Source of the DNA: Bugulina stolonifera
Lineage: Eukaryota > Bryozoa > Gymnolaemata > Cheilostomatida > Bugulidae
Assembly (NCBI GenBank): GCA_935421135.1
Contig: OW285191.1
Coordinates: 2,666,001 to 2,730,000 of the forward strand
Length of the DNA: 64,000 nucleotides
Reading direction: 5' to 3'
This document shows positions 13,292 to 26,035 of the stretch, in pieces. Every line of letters starts with the position of its first letter. Position 1 is the first letter of the stretch. The notes under the pieces are model-generated. The model saw only the letters and a program-made list of their open reading frames with translations. It did no database searches and had not been told where the DNA came from. A program made the translations under genes and the position numbers.

Positions 13292-16200
13292 TTACTCATC
13301 AGCTCTTTTAATCAATTGGGTGAGGGTGACTGGAGACCAGCCCGTACTTTCCTGGACATAGATCAAACCTCGGTCTATAGAAATATTCATGCTGCCAAAC
13401 TGGTACACCTGTAAATACAATGTACTATGTGTATACTGTGGTGTCACCATCCACAATAACACTATTTATATACGTAATACATGTAGTGCTAGTTGTACAA
13501 TGGATACAATAGCTGAAGTAGCTAAAATCGTTCACCAACAACATCAGCATATGTATGTAATAGCGGACTAGTACTGTACATGTAGAATATGTGTGTATAG
13601 TATAGTATAGTATAGCTGTACCTGACGGGCTTCGTGTGTTTTCCCAGCCACCGGATAGAACTGTAGATTCTGTTCTGCAGCTTTCATCGCAACAAGATCC
13701 CTAAAGCTGTGAGTGACAGCTCCAGCTCCAGAGAGAGGAGGTGCCACAGGCTCATTGTGTCCTTTCCTCTTGGGGTGAGGGAGAGGGGGCGGAGGAGGTG
13801 GTGGGGCAGCTAGTGAGGAGAAGTCTGGCACATTGTTTCTGAAAGTAAGCATGTTATATATGAGTTGTATAATAGTAAACTAACCCATATATGGAAGAGA
13901 GTATAGAATAAAGTAAACATTCCCATATATGGAAGAGAGTACAGAATAAGGTAAACGATCCCATATATGGAAGAGAGTATAGAATAAGGTAAACTAACCC
14001 ATATATAGAAGAGAGTATAGAATAAGGTAAACTAACCCATATATAGAAGAGAGTATAGAATAAAGTAAACGATCCCATATATGGTAGAGAGTATAGAATA
14101 AAGTAAACGATCCCATATATGGTAGAGAGTATAGAATAAGGTAAACGATCCCATATATGGTAGAGAGTATAGAATAAGGTAAACGATCCCATATATGGTA
14201 GAGAGTATAGAATAAGGTAAACTAACCCATATATAGAAGAGAGTATAGAATAAGGTAAACTAACCCATATATCGAAGAGATTATAGGTGGGAGTTGGCCT
14301 GGTATAGGAGGACCTGGGGGAGGCGGAGGTTGCAACGCACTTCCTGGCACCATGACAGGCACTCCTGGGTTACTGAAGGAAGAGTTCATGAGTTTCACAG
14401 CTTGAGCCAGTCGTTCTGAAAGCATAAGAGTGAAGGTGGTGAGTATAGTGAGAGAGTATACATGATACACAAGTATACATTATATTGACAATAGTAGTAA
14501 ATGTAGGACTAATAGGAGAGGCCATCTATTATCAATACTTAGTTCTCTAAAGTGTGAATATGGTACCTTTACATGCATTACTAGTAGGAGTATAACATAA
14601 ACATGCTACTGTTCTCCAGTTATCTCCTTATATACCAGCTTAGTGATTTAGTGCCATGAACAATGATGACCTTACAAGTGTTGTTCATAGCCCACCCACC
14701 CAACATTCTAACGAACACAGAGACTCTTGGTCTACTGAGGCTTGGAATAAAGGCTACAAAATAACATCACACCAGGACAGTAGTTGCTAAGGAATGCACA
14801 TCACAGTTAATACTGGTGACTGCCAACTAACCTTTGACTACCATATGGCTGACAAGTCTCTCTGGAAGCACACTCTTCCAGCCCTTGTACCAGAGTCCAA
14901 CCTCCTCATAGTTGGGGGACGTGTTCAGCCAGTTAGCCAGAGTTCCCAGCCAACGTTGAAAGAAACAGCGCTCTAAGAGAGAGATGAGGATCTGGTCAGA
15001 GAGGAGTTCCTGCCATGCCATCACGGATTTCCAGTTGTCTATGGGAGAGAGAGACAACACAATAACTATAAGCTTACATCATTCTTATACTATGTTATGC
15101 TACAGGTTACATTCACATAACATATCATTTTGAACTGTATTACAATTATCTATCTACTAACCCGAAAGTTCTCCATTAGTTAGTAGACATTCTGCTAACG
15201 ATTTTTAATCACAATCTAACATTTTTACCAAAACACTTCCAACCTCTTTGCTACTACACATAGGATGTATACCTACATGTAATAACAAATGTGTATGACT
15301 CACCCATAACCTGATTGGCTGGGGTAATAACAAGCTCCTGCAGGCACTGAGCTAGCTTTGGTACAATATTCTTAGCAAGAAAAGCCTCCATATGGCCAGG
15401 AGAGAAGACCCTCACCCAGGGTTTTAGCATCAGCATGGCTGATATATCAGAGGGATGCCACTTGTTAAGAGCTGTAGCTAGTTTGTGTCTAATGGGAGCC
15501 CAAAGTGGTTCTAGACGTTGCCCTGTAACACAACAGAAAGTTTGCAAGTTGCTACCAAAGGTAACGATGAGTGAGAAGCTGATAGCACATTGTCTGTTCT
15601 TATGTACATCACTGGGTGGTTCTTGTGGATGCAACTATGGAGTAACAGAAGGAAAAGTACAGTTTACCCATGAGCGGCAGCCAGGGGTGTAGCCAGGCAT
15701 GTATGGGAACGGTGTCAGTCAGGGGGTTCCATTTATCCACCTCCATCTGAAGCTTAGGGTTGATGAGTTGGTCGAGAATATTCTGGAACATCCATGGAGG
15801 TATCAGAGGCATCCAGTTCTCCAGAACTTCTATCAGTGCGTCTGGGTTACGCGTGTTCCACTGGCTTTAGTGCAGAGAAAGGAGTGTTAGTACAATACCA
15901 TTACACCTACGTGTCATAGACATCTGGGTTTATGTGAGATTTGATCAATACTTATAAACATGTCACTCATAAAACAACGATTAGAGGGTATAGCCTACAG
16001 ACAAGCCAATAGCTAGATTTGGGGACTTAGTCTACAGACAAGCCAATAGTTTGATTAGAGGGCATAGTTTACAGACAAGCCAATAGTTTGATAATAACTA
16101 CTATTAGCATCACTAGGAGCCCAGTTACTCACTTGATAGCTGTACGAACTATTGGCATCCAAACATCCCAAATCAATTTTGAATAAGCATTGTGATTGGC

Positions 16201-19200
16201 TGTGCTATCTCCTTGTCTTCTGTCAATATCCAATATGGCCTTCCATTTGGACATAACGTCACAACCTAGAAGAGATCAGAGGTAGGTACACTTGCACCAT
16301 TTCATACAGTATAATTGAATACTAAATGGAACCCGATTCTAATAATAATGACATACAGGATTGTTGGACAAATGGTCATACAAAAACATATATAATTACA
16401 TTGCGCAATGATTCACCATATTCTCAGATATATCTATGAATACAGCACAATACTACTATTATAGCAAATATAACAAACCTAGTGAGGGTTGCGAAAGCGG
16501 CTGCCAGCCAGCAAAGTACTTCTTAAAGAGAGGGAATACGACAGCAATAGATAAGGTCACAAGGTCATACATCCTGTACTCTTCATAATATTCTTCCTGT
16601 AAGGTAAGGAGTAGAGAATAGTCATACGCGTATCAATCTAATATACCAGATAATATAACACAACACACAGTGGGGTGAGTACAACACAACTTGGCAACAT
16701 CTACATGTACATGTAAAGTACTAGTATTTGGTAGAATTTCATTGTTTTATCTCTTTTATTACTATTAGTTTCATGCTATATACTGGAATGAAATATATAG
16801 CAATCATCTGATGATTGCTATATATTTCATTCCAGTATATAGCATGAAACTAATAGTAATAAAAGAGATAAAACAGTGAGATTCTACCAAATACTAATTA
16901 GCTCTGTTGTAAACATTGAGCACTTTGACTGAGATTCAGCAGTGTATAAACACGTGCATTACTCCATAAAATACTAGTATATAACTACTACTTTATATAC
17001 CGCAAACAGTTTCGTAAATAGGATACTTTACCTGCAGTCGTGTGAATAGCTGTGCACACTCATCTAGTCCGAGGGGATGCTCCGCATCCGCCCGGCTTCT
17101 TGTCTCAAATGTGTCGAGTAAGTTAAGTACTTCAGTTAATCTGCTTATCTGCTGGGACTCATGGGAGCACAAGCTTTCCAACCTCTCTGACTCGTGCTTC
17201 ATGTTAACCATCATATCTCTCTCATATCTACATATATGTATATGGAAACAGTAGCATGTGACGGTATGGAAACTGTAGCATGTGACGGTATGGAAACTGT
17301 AGTATGTGACGGTATGGAAACTGTAGTATGTGATGTTATGGAAACTGTAGTATTGATGGTATGGAAACTGTAGTATGTGTTGATATGGAAACTATACCTA
17401 AGCTGTCTATCTTTAGTAATTATCTCCTCCTCTGTCATATCTATAAGCATGTTAATGTTGTGCATGAGCTCCGGCATCTCGAACGCTCTCTTCTCTCCAA
17501 CGTCTGCACTATCTGCGTACATGTCTACCTCATCATCTGAATCATGTTTCTTTGTGGAGATAGCATGGTAACCTAATCAGGTACAAATAGATGCTTTAAA
17601 CAGCACATATTCACCTTTATATCAAATCGTCCCTTAATTATGTATTGCGATTAAATAAATAATTGCGCTTTTTACACGTTAAAGGGGTTATGACATGTAG
17701 TTTATGTCTATATTCATGGCAGCACCTCTTATTTTGGTTTGTTGCATTTGTGCTACTGTAAGCAGAGTTGTGTCCTCTTGCCCATACTTGACTCATTAGC
17801 ACTATTCAATGCTGCTTCAAACGCTACTTTGTTATGAAGACGCAACTCCGTGTTTTATGTCTTATAGAGAAAATTGTTGAATTCAAGCTGTTTGCATAGA
17901 AAGAGTACAGTAGTAAACAAATGATTTCACAGTGTTTACTAATATAGCTGTAGGATAACTTGTGCAAGTTTTTGAATTTTTCCGGGCTTTCCTTTTGCTG
18001 GCAATAACTAGCTGCCTTTATCGGTAGGTCCGGTATTTCATCTGGCCACTATATACGGCGGCTATTATTGCGTTCTTCTATATGCCTATACATTGTGTTG
18101 TGGTCTAGTTGTTCTAAATATAGCCTGGAAGGCACAAACAATAGGATAGTTACAGGACTAGAATAACAAAATATCTAGGCACTCAATATGTTGCGCCACT
18201 ATATACATATGTAGCTGAGTGCGTCTTAATGCTACCGTAAAACACGTGGCATAACCCCTTTAAATCATAAGAAAGAAAAAAAACTCAGCATCAAACTGCA
18301 ATGCAGTCTTAGTACCTGTGAGAACTCTCTGTTCTTTGCCTGTCATATCAATGACCTTGACCTGCGAGTGCTTAGATTTAGTAGTATCTTTGACTTTTCT
18401 CTTTGAACCTCCTTTAGCAATTAGCTGGTCTGCTGTTTTGTAAACATAAGTTGGTTTCTTTGCACCTGAAAGCGGATAGAGGAATATTCACAGCACCATA
18501 ACTGATTAAACACAATAAAATACTTGTGAGCTAGCTGACATGGCAATAAGTAACGGTGTCATCAACTTACCTTGATCCGTTCGCTTCCATCTACTCAATT
18601 CTTCATTAAATTTCTTATCTTCCTCAGCCTCTTCATCTTTCACAGGAAAATCCTTTAGAGATCGCTCAGTGCGCTCAGTACCATAGTAACCTGTTAGATA
18701 AGATCACATAATTATGTGACTACAGGGCCAATCTGTCATAATCCAACAATAGATTAGTCACAACAATACTGCACCTTGTAACATAGGGCAGCAATAACAA
18801 ATACATATTTGGTAGAAGTGTTGACAGATACATGTACCACAGTGCTAGCTCACCTATTGCTCCTTTACCAAGTCTGAGTTTAGCCTCCACAGGTGTAGCT
18901 ATACCTCTGCCATCCTTCCCCAGACCCTCTCCGGGTTTATATCCCATCTTCATGAGTAGAGTGGAACCAATCTTATTTGTATGCTTCTCCCAATCACCAA
19001 TCCTAGAACATGTCATAACGTTGCTGCATTATGAGGGTATGCAGGTATTACGTGTAACTGGTTTTAACCTTGAACTTAGATTGTGTCTGGACATCATGAG
19101 GCTACTAGCTGGTTTTTGAACACCAAGAGCTTCTCTCAGACTGCATTCCTATACATTCTTATGCATCTGCACATTTGACTGTGAAGCTCTTCGTTTAATA

Positions 19201-21100
19201 CAGAGTTAAAGCTTAATCTAGTCACTGATTCACTAGCTTAATTTCAATTTCAATTGTCAATCACAATATACTCACAGCCTAATGCTACTTTATCTGCTAT
19301 TAAAGTGCTATACAGTACTTGACTAATCAAATCACTCATGGCATCTAGTCAAGTAGAAAGTATAGCATAACACAGTCCACACTCACCCTTTAGCAGCAGA
19401 GCTACTACTAGCACCAAAACCTCCTCTTTGTCTACGAGGCTTATTCTGTCGCACTCTGCCAAACTGAGATTGGAGTAGTGGATCAACATCTTCTTCCCCT
19501 TCTTCTTTTTCTGTCCCCTTATTAGATATTGCAGCGGCTTCTTCTTCAGCAGACTTTTTCAAGCCACCACTGACGAAACTTATTGAAGAAGAATAGCTCT
19601 TCTTTCCACTACAGAACAGAATGAGAAACATAGGCTTAGCATTACATCAAATGAAAACGAGCTACTAAGATGACAGGAACAGTGATGAGTTCATTTCAAC
19701 TGAAATCAATCATAATCAGATCTTTCATGGCTGCTAGGTGATTAACCAGAAATTTGAAATTTGGAAAAAGTCCTCCATTCCAAAAAGTCCAATGTACACA
19801 CTTTGAGTTAGCAGAAATCTTAGGCCTACACCATTCTCATCTTTCCACAGTCATGCATCTTATACAAATAGGACTCACTGTAAGACTTACTATAATTGAA
19901 TTTACCCATAAGAGATATATTAGACAGTTACAGAATAATACTGTACATACACACACGTAGGCCTTGAAGTATATATGAATGAATAGGTCAATGTTGCTTT
20001 TTATTTCAAGAGCGGCCAAGTGAAGCATAGGCTACTTGCCAAGGAGCAGAAGCAAAGAATCTGGACTTTTTGACTCAAAATCCCTGGACAAGCACCAAAA
20101 TCCCTGGACATAGTTTGGGTGTACATTATTCGAAGGAAACTTATCACTGAAAACCATCAAATGATCAATTTTAGTGTTATGTAGTGGCTTGTAAGTAATT
20201 TTCTTCAATGTAAATGACTTATTTCAGGTTGTACCTTGTGTTTTAAGAGGTTTGGTAACATTTTCACCATAGATAAAAAATCAGGACAGCTGGAAAATTC
20301 GTAGGGACAGGCACAAAAACCAGGGAGTGTCCTGACAAAATCTGGACACTTGGCAAGTAGCCTATAAAGCGAAGGCTTGTGTACACGAGAGGCCGTGAGC
20401 ATAGGCGGAACATCTTCATTGTTTGTTGGTGCGGTTCCATAGGCTTGTGTACACGAGAGGCCGTGAGCATAGGCGGAACATCTTCATTGTTTGTTGGTGC
20501 GGTTCCATAGGCAATGCATAGTAGGCTACCAGTCTATCAGTGGCCTTGATTAATATTCAACCAATAATCAAAGCTGATTTTTAACCTGACCGCTGAACTC
20601 CGATCATAAGAAAAAAGTTTCCACTGATGAGCCTAATAGTGGTGGCTACCAGAAAGATAATTACAATATTAATTATTATCTTATGATTATTATCACAGAT
20701 AATATATTACAATATTAATAGTGGTGACTACCAGAAAGATAATTACAATATTAATTAGGCCTATTATCTTATGATTATTATCACAGATAACAATCATATT
20801 TATTATCCATTAGGCCTATAATAAATATGAACACACTTCATAATTAATGACAATAGGGCCTATAATATTCTATGTAGTATAAGCGAAGACCAAAAATTAA
20901 TTGATGGCTAGTAAACAGTAAAGCACAGACCTGCCAAAACCGGGTCGAGCATCCCAGTCATCATCCGAATCTCCATCCCCACCAAAGGAGCCATATATTG
21001 CTTGGGCTTTAGTTTGTTTTCTCTGAGGTCTGTTAATGTTAAACTCGTTTTCGTAATCATAATCTGTTATTTCAAACTTTTCAACTTCTGGTGACGACAT
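13292..21100 (-). CDS. TFIP11: Tuftelin-interacting protein 11 (spliceosome disassembly G-patch protein)
   Basis: Fifteen exons join in phase into 846 residues (human about 837): 21100-20931, 19608-19387, 19002-18854, 18690-18571, 18465-18316, 17572-17398, 17227-17032, 16596-16479, 16265-16133, 15864-15668, 15522-15304, 15038-14832, 14415-14265, 13838-13622 and 13408-13292. TFIP11 (yeast Ntr1/Spp382) activates the helicase DHX15/Prp43 to take apart the intron-lariat spliceosome in the nucleus. The N terminus has [13 protein letters not shown] (TIP_N). A G-patch lies near residues 136-182 ([19 protein letters not shown]). The GCFC region includes [29 protein letters not shown] and [13 protein letters not shown], and the C terminus has [10 protein letters not shown]. 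The TTG six bases upstream is in frame, but the ATG at 21100 is the natural start. Exons 13-14 add proline runs. Introns 5, 6, 7 and 13 carry repeats described separately. Confidence 0.95.
13875..14292. repeat. 38-bp minisatellite spanning the TFIP11 exon 13 donor
   Basis: Eleven units start every 38 bp from 13875 to 14255. The last unit overlaps the end of exon 13, and the array fills nearly all of intron 13. On the minus strand five units (1, 4, 5, 10 and 11) keep the ATATGGGTTAGT splice-donor context; the other six have GATC or AATG changes that destroy it. Confidence 0.9.
16722..16896. repeat. 175-bp near-perfect palindrome in TFIP11 intron 7
   Basis: Arms of about 86 bp meet at a 3-nt loop centred on 16809. 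They are almost perfectly complementary, with a few mismatches near the outer ends. TA dinucleotides border both ends, compatible with a Tc1/mariner-type fold-back element. Transcription of TFIP11 would yield a long RNA hairpin. Confidence 0.85.
17240..17397. repeat. 24-bp minisatellite making up TFIP11 intron 6
   Basis: About six to seven imperfect 24-bp units (ggtatggaaactgtagcatg followed by tgac) fill almost the whole 170-bp intron between exon 6 (ends 17398) and exon 7 (starts 17227). On the minus strand most units contain CTACAG, which resembles a 3' splice acceptor. Confidence 0.8.
17683..18259. mobile_element. piggyBac-type MITE in TFIP11 intron 5
   Basis: A 577-bp segment is flanked on both sides by TTAA (17679-17682 and 18260-18263) and begins and ends with inverted AGGGGTTATG / CATAACCCCT. 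A TTAA target with short inverted repeats starting AGG or similar is the piggyBac signature. There is no transposase frame, so it is non-autonomous. Confidence 0.75.
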
Positions 21101-21444
21101 TTCCAAGTTATTGACGCCCTACTACAGGATCTAAATGCACAATTTAATGTTGGATTAACAAATTGAGTCAAAAAAATGTCAACAATCCTTCGCCCGGATA
21201 TCGTTTTAACCGTAGCTGTATTGGAATCGTCAATACTTGCAGCCTCAGAGCTTAGAAAAAGAGAAAAGATTCTTTGCGTGTTTCCTATTATTAATAAGCT
21301 GTTTTGACTCTAGTTGTCTTTGGGCAAAACTTGAATCCACGGCTTTCCCCTCTTCCAAATAAATTGTAAGATAATTCACAAACGGCTGTTTTTATTTGTT
21401 ATGATCATTGCATTTAAATAGAGCTGCAGAACAGAAACCTTAGG
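21101..21444. promoter_or_regulatory. Divergent TFIP11/DNAJC17 promoter region
   Basis: Only 344 bp separate the two start codons, which point away from each other, so both transcripts must start here. No TATA box is obvious at a suitable distance from either ATG, which fits housekeeping genes. I could not identify specific factor sites. Confidence 0.7.
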
Positions 21445-24400
21445 ATGACTTCGTTTGATTATACGAAAGTTGATTTATACGATATTTTAGGAATAGAGAT
21501 TGATGCTACAGAAAAAGATGTTAGTTAGATTTAAGTTAGAGTTACACAGTACATGTCCATGTTCTGTTGATGTAACAGAACAGATAATAATGATATAATC
21601 TGAATTCCTATTACTCTATTAGATCTCGGCCTTCATTGGATTTGATATATCGGTAGTGTGCTGTCGTAATTGACCACATTGAGGCAAAAACACGATCCGG
21701 TTTGATGGAGTAATTTCTACTGACTTCAATAATATAATATATCTTCTAAAATTTCTGTACTAAATAAATTAAAAACTTTTCTTTTAGAGGCAGAATTATA
21801 TTATTGTGAAAATCCATTTTCAATTTGTCAGATAAAAATACATTTTGTGGTCTATATATCTATATTTTGATGTCAATTGAAATGTATTATAATGTAAATA
21901 ATCTGTTCTACATGAGCAATTCAAATCGTTTGTTTTACATGTAGGTATGCCCTCTTAGCAGGATATATACCGGTGCTTGTGTTTCTCTTTAACTTCAATT
22001 CCAAATTTTCCATTTCCAAATAGCGTTGAAAAGCCACTAGTGCTTCGTTATATGCTAACGTTTTTCCACGACGATTAATGTTGACCCTCAGTCGGTTAGA
22101 TCATGATGTTGTGTAGCCTCTTCACTGCTGTCTGAACAAATTATATAGCCTAACTATCATCAATAAGTGATTGGGTTTCCTATTCCCTGGTTATGGGATT
22201 TCACCAGCGAGAATAGCGATTCCCTAGTCCTAACCCTGATCATAGGATAGCAACTAAGTAGTCATTATTACACTAATAGAGTGGCACTGACTTTGAGCTA
22301 GAGTTTATGTAGTGAACCTCTTGATTGATGAAATTGGTCTAATAAGTCAAATAAAAAATTTTGGTAGTCCTAAATAAATCATCGAACATTAAACCGTAGG
22401 TATTAGTGATTGTTATGTTAACTATGGTATAATATGGTAACTATTATAATTACCATCTCCAGGTTATAAAAGCTTACAGAAAGAAAGCACTGAAATATCA
22501 TCCCGACAAAAATCCTGATCCCTCAGCAGTAGAAATATTCCATAAATTATCTAAAGCTTTAGAAATTCTCACAGATGAACGGGCAAGGGTAAGTACCCTT
22601 CACTTGTGTAAACACGATATAATATTCAATTATTCTAGCGCGATAGGCCTCATACAATAGATTGTAATTATTTTTCATTTTGGTTGCTGTTCTGTCATAT
22701 CTAAGATAACATGCACAACTTTGTATGCATAGGCCTAAGCACTAACTTATAATCGCACCTCTCTATTTGGTATAAAACACTGAGAATTAACCTAATAGGT
22801 CCTATGTATTTTTCCAATTTTTTGTTCTTGCAGGCAGCTTATGATAAAGTACTCAAAGCCAGGGCAGCCGCACAGGTTCGGCATAGACAGCTTGATGCTA
22901 AACGTCAAAAGTTGAAAGAAGGTAAAGCTGTTGCGTACAATCGGATCCAGTTTCCCTAATGTTGAACATATATACATTGGACACACTATTCTACATCATT
23001 GTTTAGCCTGTTATAGGCTACACTCCTCTTCTTATATAGTATAATGTATAGTTTTGTATCTTAGATTTGGATGCCAGAGAACAGGCTGTCTCTTCTGAGC
23101 AGCAGAAGAAAACACAAGCCAAGAATCTGCAAGCAGAAGTGGAGCGGTTGAGGAGGGAAGGTAGCGCCCTTCTACAGAGAGAACAAGAACTGTTTAGGGA
23201 ACAATTGGCTAAGCAAGCAGAAGAGCAAAGACTGCGCTCTACTCCAGGTGATTATACAAACAACATTATCTGTGTTGAAAGCTATAGGTTTTTATAATCT
23301 AAAGGGTTTGGGAATATATCGATGAGAGAATCAAGTTGATTGAACATTTGAGAATTAAATGGTGTAATAGGCTATCGCATTAGTATTCTTTATCAGTAGC
23401 TATCAGACAGCACTAAGTGGAGAATCTACATTTGCATCCCCCTTGCTGTTGTATAACTTGTGTTACCTGTCCTTATGTAGAGGAAGTTGAGCCAATCGTA
23501 TTGAAACTGAAGTGGAAATGTTCCAAGAGTGACACAAATAATGGTGGATATAATAAGGAGGTGATCACGTCTATATTTAGCAAGGTAACATATTCATATA
23601 ACCTTGATGGTCTTTGTACAAGCATTTATAGAGTCCCATGTGCGGATTCTGACTGTTATAAACTCTGTATATATAAATTATTAGTACACTTACATGTACT
23701 ATTTATCTTGTAGTATGGTGATGTAGCTAATGTGATACTTGGATCTAAAAGAAATGGCACAGCTGTGTTGGAGTATAAGCGTCCATCAGCTAATGTAAGT
23801 ATACACATTCTATACGTCATACACAGAGCTGTCTATGGGTTGCTATACACTGTTAGTCTGCGAGTCGATTTTAAAGTTATCCCCTCTTACTCAGTAAGAG
23901 TAATGTGAACACAACTCCATGTACACAATTCAACCACTTGTATGATTGAGTGTTAATTACTCAACTGATATAAACTTTATCTGATGTTCTGACTACAGCT
24001 GTAAGTTACAGAAATGAACACCCAAGCTTGCGATCCTTCAATCCTGAATAGTCTAAACTCTTGGAATATTTGACCTAATTAATCGGTTCCATGTTCTAAT
24101 CTAGAAGGAAATATTCTGAATACTTGCTGGCCAGAATAGGCCCAGGAGCTTGTTGATGGCCGACTATGACAGACTCTAACTGACAGCTATCATCAGCTGC
24201 TTCCTTTTGTTACAGTTACAGTCTGTGGAAAATGAAAGAGGTCTGTCATCCTGCCCTCTGGTGGTGAAATGGATGAGTGGTAAACCGTCATCTTCTGCTG
24301 CTGCTGACCTGTCTAACTTTGCTGACCATTCCGCTGTCCCACTAAGTTCGCAGGTGTGTAGGGTATATACATACTATAATACAGTACATACCATATATCC

Positions 24401-24730
24401 AGTTAGTGTATGTATTCAGTTACAAGAGCCCTTTCCACAGCTTAGTTTCAAATAAATCATCTGCTCTGTGACACCTAAATCCTAATATAGACAACTCCAA
24501 CTAACTTTAGAATACCTACAATACCTATCATTTACACTGTCATAAACTTTGTCTATTCTATGAATTTATGTGTGCTATTTGTGTAGACTGAGGACCACAA
24601 AGTGCAAGACTTTGGGGGATTCGACAACTTTGAAGATTTTGAAGAAATGGTTCTGTCCAAGATGGAGAAAGGAGAGCCGAGGAAGAGACCAGCCAATCAG
24701 GAGATTAGCACGGACAATGGTGATACTTAG
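21445..24730 (+). CDS. DNAJC17: DnaJ homolog subfamily C member 17 (spliceosomal J-protein)
   Basis: Eight exons join in phase into 312 residues (human 304): 21445-21519, 22463-22588, 22834-22921, 23065-23247, 23481-23584, 23714-23794, 24216-24353 and 24587-24730. The J-domain (about residues 10-75) has DLYDILGIE and the catalytic HPD at 38-40 ([20 protein letters not shown]), which stimulates Hsp70 ATPase. A charged coiled coil follows (about 85-155), then an RRM (about 162-236; [36 protein letters not shown]). DNAJC17 and its yeast relative Cwc23 act in pre-mRNA splicing; Cwc23 binds Ntr1, the TFIP11 counterpart. The ATG at 21445 is the only start giving the full J-domain. Intron 1 has a GTTAGT donor. 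A possible AATAAA lies at 25124. Confidence 0.95.
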
Positions 24731-26030
24731 CTTTAATAGTGGTTAATATGTGATATTGAATGGGTACACCTATGTGTAGAGGGTCATACCTGGCTGTAAT
24801 ATTAACTGGGTACACTTCGGGATAAGATAGGGTTTTAGTATTTAAAGGTACAATGTACATAAGTTATGGATAATACATAGCTATGGTATTGAATTAGTAC
24901 AAATAGATTAGACATAGCTATGGTATTGAATTGGTACAAATGGATTAGACATAGCTATGGTATTGACAAAGTATAAGTGAATTTGACACAGTTGTAATTC
25001 GGTCACTATAGCTATAATTATGGTAATGTACATAATATTGTAATTTTGCTGTATATATTTCTCATTTATACTGCCTTCATAATGAATGATAAGAAAGAAA
25101 CAGGAAAGCTTCATCTCTCCTATAATAAATGTTGTTATGTAACATAACTGTACAATGTGATTCCATACTGCAATGTCTCAATGAAATGGATTTCCACTTA
25201 CGACATGAGTACTGACACCTGTTAGCTACTGACACCTGTTAGCTATTGACACCTGCTACCTACTGACACCTGTTACCTACTGACACCTGTTACCTACTGA
25301 CACCCATTACCTACTGACACCTGTTACCTACTGACACCTGTTACAGTAGCAACCTCTCTATTTTATAAGTTCGCATCTCATACTAGTATAAGCTATTCTA
25401 CCTGATTACACATGAGGTGAAACAACGAAAACACACTGATATTAATGTATAACTTGTCTGCCCATTGACTCTACCAAGTGAACATAAATTTCTTATACAC
25501 GAAACATGTTGTGATACATACAATGTACACTGTAGATGCTTGGTCAGCCAGTTTTGACTCTCTCCCACTCTCTTGTTTTCTAGGTACAATCCAAGTGGTT
25601 ATATTATTACAAACTTACAACGAAAAGGAATTTCGAAATTGTACAAGGGCATATTGTGGTGGTCGAACAATCTTACACATAAACTGTATATTTATGTATT
25701 TGTCATAAAATGTTAATGGTGTTAACGATTATGCTTTTACAATTGGTTGAGGGGTTCTTTCTAAATTATAGTGTTAATTAATGATTTTGTCCTAGTCCTG
25801 TTTTATGCCATTATTTTTAATGACTGGTGTAGACCGACTAGCTGGAGGCTGAGATGTTTTATATGTGAATCAATTGCTCCTGAGCAAGAAATGAAGACAC
25901 CTCTATTACACTTACATATATATACATGTAATTATGGAGTGGTAGACTCCAACTATTAGTATATAATGAATTTTATCAAGGAAATTATCTTTGAGCAGTC
26001 AGAGACTTGTTTCATATCCATGAAAATATC
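24731..26030. other. 3' flank of DNAJC17 and gene-free stretch
   Basis: Holds the DNAJC17 3' UTR, short repeats of the type catagctatggtattgaatt at 24.88-24.96 kb, and the minisatellite at 25.2 kb. No other gene was recognised. Confidence 0.4.
25204..25346. repeat. 17-bp minisatellite
   Basis: About eight head-to-tail copies of ctactgacacctgttac with minor changes. No coding or splice-signal content is evident. Confidence 0.85.
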
Positions 26031-26035
26031 AGTCC

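Noticed and set aside
13854..14192. A 112-codon minus-strand frame with LPYSILS repeats
   Set aside because: It is the translation of the 38-bp intronic minisatellite of TFIP11 and has no splice or domain support.
21101..21106. TTG upstream of TFIP11 as a possible start, adding two residues
   Set aside because: Animal genes overwhelmingly use ATG, and an ATG in frame follows at 21100.
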